Part shown: piece by piece, positions 10,523 to 21,383 of the stretch | How the letters are laid out: the number at the start of each line of letters is the position of its first letter | How positions within the stretch are numbered: the first letter of the stretch is position 1 | From: Heliopora coerulea | Lineage: Eukaryota; Cnidaria; Anthozoa; Scleralcyonacea; Helioporidae | DNA length: 64,000 nt | Assembly (NCBI GenBank): GCA_030142905.1 | Contig: JASJOG010000060.1 | Location: forward strand, 302,001-366,000 | Direction of reading: 5' to 3' | Notes under the pieces: generated by a model | Told to the model about the DNA's origin: nothing | Seen by the model: only the letters and a program-made list of their open reading frames with translations | Database searches by the model: none | Translations under genes and position numbers: made by a program

Positions 10523-11047
10523 TCATGTTTGGCTTGTTGATGCTTCATTATCATCTTTTTTATCTTTTTCACATGTCGTTGCTGTGCTCTGTTTTTTAAT
10601 AATATGTTTTCCAACTGTAACTCCACCAGATAATATTCCAAGATATGGTAAATATGGACTTAGTTTTTCAACTACAGATTTTACATCTCTTTTTAATAAT
10701 TTATCTTTCGCCAGTTCTTTTTCCAATTCTTCACTACTTTCAATTGCGTCTAATCCGCCTAATAAATCTACAAATTTACTAATTAGTAAATCTGTTAAAA
10801 ATGCATTTGCTTTTTCTGCTTGTTTTACTTCATATTCAGCATGAATTTTTAATATAACTTTATCACTTGCTTTTTTCAAATTTTGTACCGATTGACTAAT
10901 TTCACCATCTTCAGACAATCTTATCAATTCTTCACGTTTTTTCATTATTTCTTCTTTTTTATGAGGTTCATGATTCATGCCAGATTCGCTGTTTGCGGTT
11001 GTTGAAGATATTAGAGGAACTTCTACATGTTCACTATTTTCACTCAT
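10523..11047 (-). CDS. Conserved protein following the packaging ATPase, element B
   Basis: This is 174 residues with a start codon that overlaps the ATPase stop (ATGAGTGA). The N-terminal third is charged and probably disordered. The middle is helical (REELIRLSEDGEISQSVQNL, then YEVKQAEKANAFLTDLL). Near the end a hydrophobic Gly-rich segment (YLPYLGILSGGVTVGKHI) may insert in a membrane. Homologues are at 32452-33034 (A) and 58910-59492 (C), always directly after the ATPase, so the pair is a fixed unit. The function is unknown. The overlap implies co-transcription with the ATPase. Confidence 0.8.
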   Translation of the reverse strand: MSENSEHVEVPLISSTTANSESGMNHEPHKKEEIMKKREELIRLSEDGEISQSVQNLKKASDKVILKIHAEYEVKQAEKANAFLTDLLISKFVDLLGGLDAIESSEELEKELAKDKLLKRDVKSVVEKLSPYLPYLGILSGGVTVGKHIIKKQSTATTCEKDKKDDNEASTSQT

Positions 11048-11615
11048 TTATTTTAAAACCAAATGGAAAAATTAAATTAATTTCCAATCTTGAATATTTT
11101 TTTGTTTTCAAAGTTTCTAAAATTTTTTCCAATTCTTTGCGGTCACCTAAATCTAAATATTCTTGAATTATTGTTGTCATATCTTTTTTATTCAGGTTAT
11201 AAAATGTAACTAATTTTGAAATATTTTCTCTAAATGGTTTAGCAATAGATGTCAACTGCTGCATTATAACTACAACAGAAAGATTATAATGTCTAGCACT
11301 AAATCCTAATTTAACCAACTCGCTTGTTCTATTTTTAACACTTTTTCCACTAGCACAGTCATCCAATATGATTAAACTTTTACTTCCTTTTGAAAAATCA
11401 ACTATAAATTTTAACCAATCTTCAACATTATCATGATCACAAGGAATTGCAATAAAATCTTCATCTTTATCATATTTCCAATCTTCATAAGTTTTATCCC
11501 ATTCAAATATGGAACAAATTAAAAAAATATAATCAAAATAATTTTTATATTCATTTTCTATAAAATCTAAAAGATATTTTGTTTTTCCACAAGCAGTCAT
11601 TCCAACAATTATCAT
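11040..11615 (-). CDS. FtsK/HerA (A32-like) genome-packaging ATPase, element B
   Basis: This is 191 residues. Walker A is IIVGMTACGKTKYLL at residues 2-16. Walker B is SLIILDDCAS, followed by a helix and a sensor-type region VVVIMQQLTSIAKPFREN. The length and motifs match the short packaging ATPases of Polintons, virophages and adintoviruses, which pump DNA into the capsid. It lies between the capsid candidate and the conserved protein it overlaps. It is fully open here, as is the A copy. In A a seven-residue insertion (QSASGVG) sits before GDRKEL; it is absent here. Confidence 0.9.
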   Translation of the reverse strand: MIIVGMTACGKTKYLLDFIENEYKNYFDYIFLICSIFEWDKTYEDWKYDKDEDFIAIPCDHDNVEDWLKFIVDFSKGSKSLIILDDCASGKSVKNRTSELVKLGFSARHYNLSVVVIMQQLTSIAKPFRENISKLVTFYNLNKKDMTTIIQEYLDLGDRKELEKILETLKTKKYSRLEINLIFPFGFKINE

Positions 11616-11659
11616 TATTTAATGGCTTTTTACCTTCGCTGTCATTCATTTTTTATTTT

Positions 11660-12898
11660 TTAAAATTGAATTGATGACAAATTTTTATTTACAATGTTTA
11701 ACAATCCATCACTTATCACAAATATATGACACATTACATTTGAAGAAATAGCCGTTTTTGTTGTTTCTAACAATTGCCCAGACTGTGTATTTACTAATTT
11801 CTTACCATTTCTATATACAAAATTATCATCCAATGAATGTAGATCAATACATAATGCAAATGAATCTTTATAAAATTTTTCAATGCTCATAACTGTATCA
11901 CTATTTTCATATCCTCCATGAAATATTCTAAATGCCTCTTCAAAAAATCTTCTTTTTGGCATACCTTGAGAATATATACTATTTGGTACTCCTTCAACAG
12001 AAATTTTAACTTCTGTCATATTTGGATAAACAAATTGTTCACTATCTGTGACAGTTTTATTTCTAAATATCAGTACAACTGCTTTCATGCTCTTCCGTGG
12101 AATATTTATGGTTTCATTATGTAAAGTTGCATCTTTATCCCATTCCACAGTTTTCATCAAAGTTACATAATTATATGATAATGATCTTCCTGTGGTGTAA
12201 TTTGATAAAACATCAATTGCCAAGTCTTGATTTTCAATTGTTTCATACTCTAGTTCTAAATTTTCCAATGTATATCCACCAACACTTTGTCCACTTTGTG
12301 CTACCATAATTTCACTAGCTTTTGGAAAAGTTAAAATGTATTGAAAATTATTAATCATTCCGTAAGGGGCATATAGTCCATGACCTGAAAGTATTTTTTC
12401 TAATTTCAAACACTGTTTTGTTCCATAAATATCATACATTAATTTATCAGAAGCTTTTTCTGCATTGCCACTTGTTGCTCCAGAGTCATCTTTTGAATTT
12501 AATTTTCTGAGGTTTTCTCTACCTATGCCGTATTCAACCATATCTGCTCTTTCAAATTCAGGCTTCCAGAGATCTTTGTAAATTTCTAGTAAAGATTCTC
12601 CACTATTATCGTAAACAATTTCTCCAGCAAATTTAACAACCAATCTTTTCTTTAACAATTTTGATAAATTATTTAAAAACCACGATTTAGTATTTTTATT
12701 TTTAAAATTAAATAACAATTTTAATGAATCAGGAACAAGACACAAATTAGGATTTAATTTAGGAATATCTATATAAAGTTCTTCTTCTGGATTTGCTGAA
12801 TTCGGATTCAAAGTTACAACATGCCTTGTTCTGTTTCCTTTAATTTCACTCATTTTTGATCTTTTATATCCTGGATATAATTCGTTTACTCTATTCAT
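11660..12898 (-). CDS. Major capsid protein candidate (double jelly-roll type), element B
   Basis: This is 412 residues and intact. The leader is TATATATAATAAAAAATG. The order of features suits a double jelly-roll capsid protein: an N-terminal extension, a beta-rich start (EELYIDIPKLNPNLCLVPDS), LVVKFAGEIVYD, a helical link with DSGA, HGLYAPYGMINNFQYIL, then a second beta-rich half (SIEKFYKDSFALCIDLHS) and a hydrophobic end (NVMCHIFVISDGLLNIVN). It directly precedes the packaging ATPase, as in Polinton-type genomes. Homologues are at 30574-31821 and 60141-61140. The fold is inferred from pattern and context and should be confirmed by structure prediction. Confidence 0.75.
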   Translation of the reverse strand: MNRVNELYPGYKRSKMSEIKGNRTRHVVTLNPNSANPEEELYIDIPKLNPNLCLVPDSLKLLFNFKNKNTKSWFLNNLSKLLKKRLVVKFAGEIVYDNSGESLLEIYKDLWKPEFERADMVEYGIGRENLRKLNSKDDSGATSGNAEKASDKLMYDIYGTKQCLKLEKILSGHGLYAPYGMINNFQYILTFPKASEIMVAQSGQSVGGYTLENLELEYETIENQDLAIDVLSNYTTGRSLSYNYVTLMKTVEWDKDATLHNETINIPRKSMKAVVLIFRNKTVTDSEQFVYPNMTEVKISVEGVPNSIYSQGMPKRRFFEEAFRIFHGGYENSDTVMSIEKFYKDSFALCIDLHSLDDNFVYRNGKKLVNTQSGQLLETTKTAISSNVMCHIFVISDGLLNIVNKNLSSIQF

Positions 12899-12966
12899 TT
12901 TTTATTATATATAAAAAAATTTTATTTAATTTATCAGCTATGCTGTTTTTCTACTTTAGCAATTTA

Positions 12967-14353
12967 TCAGCTTCGCTGTTCACTCGCTTCACCGTTTGTT
13001 CGAGCTTGCTTTGCTTGCTTATATTCTTCATACACACGTGCATATAAAAAGTAAGTAATTGCAATAGCTAATATCCATAGATTTTTAGCAAGAAAGGCAA
13101 TACCTTTTGCAACCCATGATAATATTTGAGAAATTAAATTTAAAACTGCTGAAATGACTGCACCAAAATTTTTACCTATATTTGCAATTGCTTTTCCTAA
13201 ATTTCCAACTGCTTTTGCACCTTGTTTTAATGCGTTTCTTGCCCTTATAACTATTGCTGTAATTATACCTGCTACAGAAATAGGTACTGCTGATAGTCCT
13301 AATAAATTTTCTTTTGCCCATTTTTTAAATCTTTCTAATCTTCCAAGATCAGATTCTTCAGCATTTTCATTTAAAATCTGTATTCCTTCTTCACTAATTG
13401 GTCTTTCATTATTTTCAAGTCTCATTTTATCTGCTTGAAGTTTTGCAATTTCTGAAAAACTTTTATATATACTTTTTTGGGGTTCAGCTGTCTCTAAATC
13501 AGATTTATTTTTCCAATATTGATTCTCTCTATCAAATCCATCAATTTTTCCACGTATAACTTCTTTTTTTTCATTTTCTGATAAATTGGAGTCAATACCC
13601 TCCAAATATACTAGTCCTCTAAATTCTCTTAATTCATTTCTTTCAAATAATGTTCGTCTTGGATCCTGTTCGTTATCAATGAATTTTTTAAAGTTATTTT
13701 CACCAATTATATTATCAATTTTAGTTTGAATTTCTAAAATAGAATCATTAGTGATAGAATTGACAACTTCACTTTCAAAATAACCATCATCACCTTCAGC
13801 AAAGCTGTCTCCACGCTTTGTGACGGCTACGCCGATTCTTTGTTCTATTACCGCACTTGGAGTTTTTTCATATTCTTTTTTTTGCTTTTTTCATATAATC
13901 ATTAAATTCATCAACATATTTCTTATTTTTTCTGGTAAATAATTCTGGTTCATTGTTGGTATTGACATTACCAATTTTTTCACCTTTGAAAATAATTGAA
14001 ACATTTCCTTTTTGGTCTCTTACAAATGTTGTTTTATCCAACAATATACTATTATTTGGTCCAGTTTTCTTTTCAAGTCGAATTTTAAATATTTTTTTAA
14101 AACTTAGTTTTCTATCATTAGTTATTATCGATTTTACATTTCTCATTCTTCTTGATATATTCACAGGTGTTTCTCTTGAAAGGTCAACCGTATTAAATTT
14201 TCTTTTTGGATTTTCTGTGTTTATTATGTTTATACTTCTATTATGGTCTTCAAGATCATCCCAACCAAAACTTGTTTCCTCTTCTTCTTTTTCTTTTTCT
14301 TCTTCTTTATTATTTCTATTTTTCATTTCAATATCATCAAAACCTTCAGACAT
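12967..14353 (-). pseudogene. Acidic-headed membrane protein, element B (one frameshift)
   Basis: The gene starts at 14353, directly after the integrase stop (TAA then ATG). The first 161 residues (MSEGFDDIEM, a Glu/Lys-rich tract, then a basic region) end at a homopolymer frameshift near 13880. The remainder stays open to 12967. The C-terminal third has two hydrophobic zones (LGLSAVPISVAGIITAIVI and WVAKGIAFLAKNLWILAIAI) separated by Gly/Ala-rich helices, suggesting a membrane-active protein. A GC-rich insert near 13800-13850 is absent from A. The function is unknown; amphipathic membrane-lytic virion proteins exist in related viruses, but that is only an analogy. Confidence 0.75.
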
Positions 14354-15481
14354 TTATTTATTTATTTTATTTAATTTATCATCTTTGATGTTTTGAATAT
14401 TTTCTTCTGGTATCCAAGAATTGTGTTTGTTATCATAACCTAGCCACTTTACTAGTATCATATTTTTTCCTTTCACTTTTTTCTTTTTTAATATTTTTTC
14501 AACTCTATACACATCATCCTTTTTATCCACAGCAGATAATTCCTGTTCATAGAACTTTCCAATGATTGGCTCCCCCTCAAGATCTTCCACTTCATACATG
14601 TTTGGATCACCTCTAAATACTTTTACAATTTTAAAAATTTCTTCTGTAAAATTAGCTTCATAACCCTTAGTAAAGATATTCTTATATTTAGAAATTCTAA
14701 CAGTATCACCAATTCTGAATTTAGGTTAAGGTAAATCTCCTAATGGGTAACCATATAGTGTAATCCACACTTGGTCTTTGTTAGACTTGTTCACATCAGC
14801 AGGTTTCATTAATATACTACTGTGTTTAGTATGGTTATAATTATCTACAAGTTCATCTACGTGGTTAATCCAATTATAAGTTCCCTTGCTATAGAAATAT
14901 TTCCACATGGATGTTTTTAGGGTTCTGTTAAATCTTTCAACTATAGCTGCTTTTATATCAGAGTTTGTAGAAAAATATTCAACATTATGTTTTTTCAATA
15001 GTTCTTTTACACCTACATTGTAAAATTCTTTTCCTTCATCAAATTGAGCGACTTTTGGGTATTTACCAAATCTTTCTTTAGATTGTTTTAATAATTCATC
15101 CACAGCTTTTGTCATGTTTTTAGTATCTTTTCTGTAAACAGGAATAGCAAATGCATATCTACTTAAAATTTCAACAGCTGACAATATTCAATAATATCCT
15201 TTGTTCTGGTTTTTATATTTTCCCATATCAACCAAATCCATTTGTATTTGATCAGCTAAATCTTTGACAAATGTTCTTTGGAATTTATGCCTTCTAACAA
15301 TTGGTTTGTATCTTGTAAAAGTATCTTGTGTTTTTAACCAGTCTTGCACAATTTTTCTACTAACGTTTAATCCCTTTTCTTTTGCTTTTTGATAAAGTCT
15401 TTCGGCAGATTGATAACCTGTTTCTGGGTTGTAGTAAACGTCTCTTAACTCTTGTTCAATAACAACTTCTTTATCTTTCAT
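14354..15481 (-). pseudogene. Chromodomain integrase of element B (two nonsense codons)
   Basis: It starts MKDKEVVIEQEL at 15481. The core residues are D in IQMDLVDMGKY, D in AQFDEGKEF and E in AAIVERFNRTL, followed by a C-terminal chromodomain (YRVEKILKKKKV, LVKWLGYDNKHNSWIPEEN). TGA replaces the Trp of GYYWIL near 15190, and TAA replaces Leu in DLP-PKFRIGD near 14727. Both are single-base changes relative to A. Otherwise the frame is continuous to 14354. The sequence is close to A at 3421-4530. Confidence 0.9.
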
Positions 15482-15509
15482 TTATTTTTTAATATTGTAA
15501 AAATAAACA
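15482..15509. promoter_or_regulatory. 28-bp divergent promoter region between integrase and anchored protein (B)
   Basis: The two ATGs face away from each other with only TTATTTTTTAATATTGTAAA-type AT-rich sequence between. Leaders this short match the pattern in this element of TATA-like words placed almost directly before start codons. Confidence 0.5.
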
Positions 15510-17126
15510 ATGAATCAAAAAATGGTGGAAGAAGTTTCAAAAAAATTTTATGGAAAATATTATGATCTTGTTAAGAAAGAACAAAAAATTGTAGATAAAA
15601 AATTAAAAGAAAATTTTTTAAAAAAATATCCTTATGCAGATTTGTGAAGGTTTAACTTCACACAAGATTATACAAAAGACGGAAGTTTTAATGGCGCAAA
15701 AATCTATTTTATTAATAATGAATATATTCAAACTGATATTACATCAGATACATTTAAAAATGATCCAAATGAAACCAAATACCTATACATTAATAAACCT
15801 GTTGAACACAGCGACAGCGGGCGTTCCGCCCACTTTCCAAAAATTTGGAAAATCGGAGGAACTGTGCAAGAATTACCAAGAGGAAAAAGACATGCTGATT
15901 ATACAGGTAAATCTTATTATTGGGATAATTTTCCAACACAGTATGTTTTAAGTTATCCTATTAATTTGTTTAGAATTTATGTAAACAATACAGATTATTT
16001 TCAAAGCAATTTACCCGGATTAAATATAACAACAAATGATAATGCAAAATGGTCACTGAAAGAACCTTATTTTCAAAGCATTATAGGAACACGGATAGCA
16101 TCTTATGGCTGTGGAATTTCAATACAACATTTATTATTTACTTCAGATGTTCCAAAACAAATTACTTCATTTATTAGATTTCATTTATATTTTACAGTCA
16201 GAAGAATTATGAGACAATTTCAAACTGGAGACTTTTCAATTTTGAATACATTTAATGCAAATTTTTTAAAAGATCATTATCCAAAATGGACATGGCAAGA
16301 AATTTTACATTATAAAAATGAACATTTAGGACAAGACACCGTAGGTACAGATCCACACACACAACCTATCAACACAGTCCAGGGCAAATTAGAGACACTC
16401 AAAATGATTATAAAAAATTTATACCTAGAATGTCAAATAGATTAACTATCAAGGGAACAGAATTATTAAATCAGAGCATTGAAGCATATCTTTATGCAAT
16501 CCTTGGAGCACAAGCTAGAACTAGGCAAAGTATTTTTGGGCCAAGAGCTTCAGCATTAGAAACACAAAAAGTTTTTAGACAAATTGTTGAAGATTCTATA
16601 ATAAATTATGATACATCAACATGGATTAATAATATGAATCAAGCAATTTCGTCAACTAATGTAGTTTTAAATACTGCTATAAGTCCAACTTTATGGTTAA
16701 TTCTGAGCAGCTTTAATTATTTTAAAAAATCCAATTGAAGGATACAATAATCAATTAAAAGTTTCTGATAAAAATATGGTTTTTGGAATTAATAAAAATT
16801 TAAATTATTACGGGTCAAAGACCCACAAAACATCCCCTGTGAAAAAACAACACAACATAGAATTGAAAAAATTAGAAACATTAGATGATAGTGAGCGAAG
16901 CAATCGAACAAAGTTCTCAGCAAAGCAACAAGTTCATCAAAAACCTTCTGTACATAGTGAGAGAAGCGAACAAGTTCATAAAAAACCTGTGAGGGATAAA
17001 AAAAACTTTAGCAGCAAAGCTGTTACTACAACTACATCAACGGCCGCAGGCCCCATGGGTGATAATTTAATTGTTTTATCTTTATCAATAATAAGTGGAA
17101 TTTTATTATCAAAATATATATTATAA
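15510..17126 (+). pseudogene. Conserved C-terminally anchored protein, element B (broken)
   Basis: It starts MNQKMVEEVSKKFYGKYY. An in-frame TGA lies at about 15646, and a frameshift near 16410 moves the frame to the segment that starts LTIKGTELLNQSIEAYLYAI. Another near 16730 leads to the C-terminal part ending in a hydrophobic anchor (VLSLSIISGILLSKYIL). Compared with A it has a GC-rich insert at 15808-15838 (SDSGRSA) and a repeat-rich linker at 16888-17000 with several AGCGAAGC words. It is one of the best conserved families across A, B and C and has no recognised domain. Confidence 0.75.
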
Positions 17127-17131
17127 AATAA

Positions 17132-17797
17132 ATGACAATATCTTTAAAAATCTTCATCACAAGAGATGAAAACTCAGAAAAAATAATTCCATTAGACGAG
17201 CCACTTATATCAACTAATTGTAATAAAATGTTTGTAAAATCAGTAAGTATATTTTGGAATTTTAATAATTTATATAAAAATATTCATCATTATACTTATG
17301 ATAATAGAAAAATTGACTTCAAAGATGGATATTATACCTTTAATATTTTAAAAACTGAATTAGAAAATGTCGGCGCAATTGAACTGGAACAAATTGATTT
17401 TTCTGGAAAATGCACAATAAAATCGGATAAAACATTAAATTTGAAAACATTTAGACCAATCATAGGATTTTCCGAGAATGAAGTAATACAAGCAAATACT
17501 TCAACAGAAAGCGAGAATGTAGTAAATATTAATAACAACTTGGAATATGTAAACATATGCTGTAATGTGATTGATAAAAGTAAAAATTTTGTAAATGGTA
17601 AAAGAAGTAATGTACTTATTCAAGTTCCAATTGAATCTGAACAAACATTAAAAGGCAGTGTCTCAAAAATTTATCCACCTGAAGAAACAGGAAGAATTAA
17701 ATTATCAAATGGAATTTATAATGAATTAATATTCAAAGTAGAAGGAAATAATTCATCTTCAATTGGAAATATTTTATTGGAAATTATTATAAAATAA
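17132..17797 (+). CDS. Penton-like minor capsid candidate, element B
   Basis: This is 221 residues, intact, starting MTISLKIFITRDENSEKIIP five bases after the anchored-protein gene. Predicted beta strands alternate through DFKDGYYTFNIL, FRPIIGFSENEVIQANT, LEYVNICCNVIDKS, SNVLIQVPIES and ELIFKVEGNNSSSI. This is a single jelly-roll-like pattern and size. Position before the fibre is the arrangement expected for a vertex protein that anchors a fibre. The fibre start codon overlaps its end region (TAAATG). The capsid role is inference. Confidence 0.6.
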   Translation: MTISLKIFITRDENSEKIIPLDEPLISTNCNKMFVKSVSIFWNFNNLYKNIHHYTYDNRKIDFKDGYYTFNILKTELENVGAIELEQIDFSGKCTIKSDKTLNLKTFRPIIGFSENEVIQANTSTESENVVNINNNLEYVNICCNVIDKSKNFVNGKRSNVLIQVPIESEQTLKGSVSKIYPPEETGRIKLSNGIYNELIFKVEGNNSSSIGNILLEIIIK

Positions 17798-19942
17798 ATG
17801 AGTTTATTTTAGGGATATGAAAGCAAACATGAATCTGATGTAACAGGAAAGCTGTCTACTACAGGAGGGGATATGACAGGAGACATTAACATGGGCTCAC
17901 ACCATATAATAACATCAGTTGATCCAACGGCAAATGCGCATTTGGCAAGAAAAAAATACGTCGACGACCATCTAGATGACAAAGTTGCAAGCATTAGAAG
18001 AGGAACTTCAGCATTTCTATCAAAAACAGGAGGCACAATGACGGGAAATATTATCATGGGCGATAATAAAATTTCCACAACTGCGAATCCTGTGAGTGAT
18101 AAAGACCTTTGTAGGAAAAAATATATGGATGATCAAGATTCTAGAAAATTATCAGTAACAGGAGGAATAATGTCTGGAAATATTGTAATGGGAAATAAAA
18201 GAATTACAACAACTGCGGATCCTGAAGGTGATAAAGATTTGTGCCGTAAAAAATATGTTGATGATCAAGACAATTAAAGTTAAATTTATCTGGAGGAACC
18301 ATGTCAGGAGATTTAAATATGGGTACAAATAAAGTAATTTCTTCTTCAGATCCAACTGATGATACTCACTTGGCAAGAAAAAAATATGTAGACAATCAAG
18401 ACAATTCTAAATTATCTTTAACTGGTGGTATCATGTCAGGAGACTTAAATATGGGTACTAATAAAGTGACATCGAGCTCAACACCTTCAAATAATAATGA
18501 TCTGACAACAAAATCATATGTTGATGGAAACTTTATAAATATTAAAAAAGTTATATATTATGGTAAAAACATAGATCAATTAAAGAGAGATCTTTTAACA
18601 AAAGATTTTCAAATTTTTACCGAAAGAGATCCAAACCATAACAATTCACTTACAAGAAAAAAATATGTTAATGATGAAGATAATAAGAAATTAAGTTTGA
18701 CAGGTGGAACAATGACAGGAAATATTAATATAGGTACAAATAAAGTAATTTCTACTTCAAATCCAACTGATGCTACTCACTTGACAAGAAAGAAATATGT
18801 AGATGGTGAATTGAATAAAAAGGTTAACAAATCAGGAGGAACAATGACAGGAAATATTATCATGGGAAATAATAAAATTACAACAACATCAGATCCGACA
18901 AATGATACACATTTATCAAGAAAAAATATGTTGATGACCAAGATGATACAAAATTATCCCTGACTGGTGGAAACATGACAGGAGATATTAATATGGGAAA
19001 TCATAAAATTATTAAAAATTCAGATCCAACAGAAAATACACATTTAACTAGGAAGAAATACGTGGACGACAAAACCAAAACGGTGCGCACTGCGCTTAAA
19101 AATATTGCCCACCAATTAAACCTCATTCGAAGTTACATATTAAATTCGGATTTTAATTTTTATGGTGAAATTTATGATCGAACAAGTTATTTAAAATATG
19201 ATGGAACAGATAAAAAAATAGAAGTTTGGTATAATGAATCAAAAATTTCAAATGAAAATTTTACAGAAACCAACAAATCAAAACAACCTATTTTAAAAAA
19301 TTCTAGGTATGTTTCAAACCCAGGGACCGCAACGCGGAAAAAAATTTTATTCTTTCATGGACTTAACAGCAAAATGAGTTTAAATTTAAACATCAATACT
19401 CAATCAGGAAAAAAAGATTATTTAAATTTTTTCCTTGTTTATTTAATTATAGATTATACTCTCGATTCTAACAAAATGACAATATTAATAGGGGAATAAA
19501 AATACAGATCAAAATAATTGGAGAGGATTTGGATATAAAAATGAAAATAAATTTGTTATATATGGTGGAGGAACAACAGACTATTATGAGATAGATAAAA
19601 GTTATTTTCCAAATTAAAACAAATATTTTTGAAAAATACAAAGTCCATTGCATAAGTGTTCATATTGATGCAGAAAGTAATCCAAAAACAAATAAATCAA
19701 GTTTTTGGGCAAATGGAAAATTAATTAAAGATTTTACATCTCGAGCAATAACAAGTGGAACAAATAATTTACTTTTTGGATCTCATATTTCAAAAAATAC
19801 TTTTATATTTGAAGGAGAGATTTTTTTCACTTCTATATTAACTGAAAGAAAAATGAAAGAAAAAGAAATTTTAACAAATCATGTTGCATTGTGTAAAAAA
19901 TTTAATGTAGATTTTGATGAATCTATTTTAAATGATTTGTAG
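17798..19942 (+). pseudogene. Repeat fibre protein with LamG-like tip, element B (broken)
   Basis: Codon 5 is TAG where A has Tyr. The shaft contains about nine repeats of the TGG-M-GDINMG-HKI / DPT / LARKKYVDD type between 17860 and 19080, with frameshifts near 18277 and 18940. Then come a helical neck (TVRTALKNIAHQLNLIRSYI) and a beta-rich globular tip. The tip includes SFWANGKLIKDFTSRAIT and ends near DESILNDL at 19942, reminiscent of laminin-G/concanavalin-like domains. B has roughly twice as many shaft repeats as A, and C has one. A receptor-binding spike is the likely role, by analogy with phage fibres. Confidence 0.75.
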
Positions 19943-20106
19943 AAATCGGAGATTTCTGCAGCAAAGCTGTAACTTGAATCGGAACGGTTATGCTTGTTTA
20001 AAATTTGTTTGTAATTAATTTTAAATCGACTTACAATAAATTTTAAATAGACTTACAATAAATTTTAAATAGACTTACAATAAATTTTATATAGACTTAT
20101 AAATAA
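19943..20106. repeat. Short tandem array (about 22-bp unit) before the next gene
   Basis: From about 20018 to 20104 a unit like ATTTTAAATAGACTTACAATA repeats about four times. It ends in TATAGACTTATAAATAAATG at the start of the next gene. Just before it, 19943-20000 holds GC-rich palindromic words such as AAATCGGAGATTT. The array may act as a regulatory region; this is not proven. Confidence 0.7.
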
Positions 20107-20595
20107 ATGAGTGAACAAGGCAAAACAAGTAAACAAACTGATAATACTTCTGCTAAAGTAACAGGAGTTGAAAAAACAATTAAAGCAAAAGACCCAAGAA
20201 AAGTGGAATTGGGAAAAAGATTGGCGAAAATTTCAAGAGAAGCAAAAGAAAGAAAAGCAAGACAATGAAGCGAAGTAGAAAATGCTAGAGTAGAAAATGA
20301 AGAAATAAATAATTACATTGATTTTGGACCTTCCGCTTTGTGGTATTTGACTGGAGGTGTAGGGGTTGTTGCTGCACTGAGTGGATTATACTTTGCATAT
20401 AAAAAAGACAAAAGGGAAAGCGAACAAAGCGAGCAAACGGCGAAGCCGGGCATGCTTGAGCAAAGTGATCGACCGAAGGTCTCAGCGAAGCAACAAAGAG
20501 AAGAAAAAGAAATAGTAAGAAAGAATGAGAACAAAATTAATAAAAGTGTGCATTTGCAAGGTGGTCCATCAAGGTGTTCTATTGAAAACCTGTAA
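20107..20595 (+). pseudogene. Small single-pass membrane protein, element B
   Basis: It starts MSEQGKTSKQTDNTSAKVTG and continues with a basic helical segment (VELGKRLAKISREAKERKAR). TGA follows at 20266-20268, then the frame continues to a hydrophobic helix (ALWYLTGGVGVVAALSGLYF) and a charged tail. The tail is packed with GC-rich AGCGAAGC-type words (20418-20500). The C homologue starts at 51931 with the same order, basic helix then membrane helix. No known domain. Confidence 0.65.
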
Positions 20596-20639
20596 GGAAG
20601 CAAAGCCTTAATAAAAATTTTTTTTATGTATATAAATAA

Positions 20640-20846
20640 ATGACTGAAATGAATAGAAAAGAAGCTATGAATGAATTATATGATTCTACACTAATTACAT
20701 TGGGTGCTATGGCAATTGGAATGATAACAAGAAGAGTATTTAGTGATGGTTTGTCAACTCCGGCTAGTTTAGTGCCTACTTTGAAATTGGCAGGAGCTGT
20801 AGGATTATCAACACTTGGAATTAAATATGCACAAGACAAAAAGTAG
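20640..20846 (+). CDS. Small membrane protein, element B (conserved sequence beyond stop)
   Basis: This is 68 residues starting MTEMNRKEAMNELYDSTLIT, with a leader ATGTATATAAATAAATG. Two hydrophobic segments (LITLGAMAIGMIT and LKLAGAVGLSTLGI) end at KYAQDKK-stop (TAG). After the stop the frame reads LPTDPFKS, which is also conserved after the TGA in the C homologue (52172-52437, IPTDSFKS). Whether the stop is a mutation of Trp or is read through is open. The function is unknown. Confidence 0.65.
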   Translation: MTEMNRKEAMNELYDSTLITLGAMAIGMITRRVFSDGLSTPASLVPTLKLAGAVGLSTLGIKYAQDKK

Positions 20847-20916
20847 CTTCCTACGGATCCTTTCAAATCTTAGAAAGCGAAAAAAGTGGGCAAAATAAAA
20901 AATTAAATAAAAATAA

Positions 20917-21366
20917 ATGGAAACAGTAATTGGAGGACTTTTTAATGCAGTTGCTTTTGCAGGTGCTGGATTTTTATTTAGTAAACTTAATCATACTGGA
21001 TATGAAAAAGAGATAAAAAGACATAATGAAGCAATGGAAAAATTAGCAAAAGATAAAGAAAAATGGTATGAAGAGCAAGTGAAAAGAAAAGAAGAAATTG
21101 AAAAATTAAGACAACAATTATCAGATGCAAATGCGGATATAAACAGAACAAACATGTCTTTGAAAACTCTCGCAGAAACAAAACGTAGTTTTGATGAATT
21201 GAATAATCGTGTGAAAAGTTTAGAGCAAGAATACAGTGAAGCTGTTGGAAATGAGCCAAAATTGGAAGATTATTATAAACCATCAGATCAAATGAAAGAA
21301 TATCAAAATGTTGCTTTTTTTCTGGTTGGGATTTCAGGAGGCTTCATAGTTTACAAATTTATATAA
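20917..21366 (+). CDS. Membrane-coiled coil-membrane protein, element B
   Basis: This is 149 residues. It starts METVIGGLFNAVAFAGAGFL (hydrophobic). A long charged coiled coil follows (about residues 30-110, with KEEIEKLRQQLSDANADINR), then DYYKPSDQMKEYQ and a C-terminal hydrophobic helix (VAFFLVGISGGFIVYKFI). The homologue in C (52477-52893) shares both ends but is frameshifted. The layout suggests a small structural or membrane-bridging protein of the virion. No known family is recognised. Confidence 0.7.
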   Translation: METVIGGLFNAVAFAGAGFLFSKLNHTGYEKEIKRHNEAMEKLAKDKEKWYEEQVKRKEEIEKLRQQLSDANADINRTNMSLKTLAETKRSFDELNNRVKSLEQEYSEAVGNEPKLEDYYKPSDQMKEYQNVAFFLVGISGGFIVYKFI

Positions 21367-21383
21367 CGGTATAAATAAAATAA

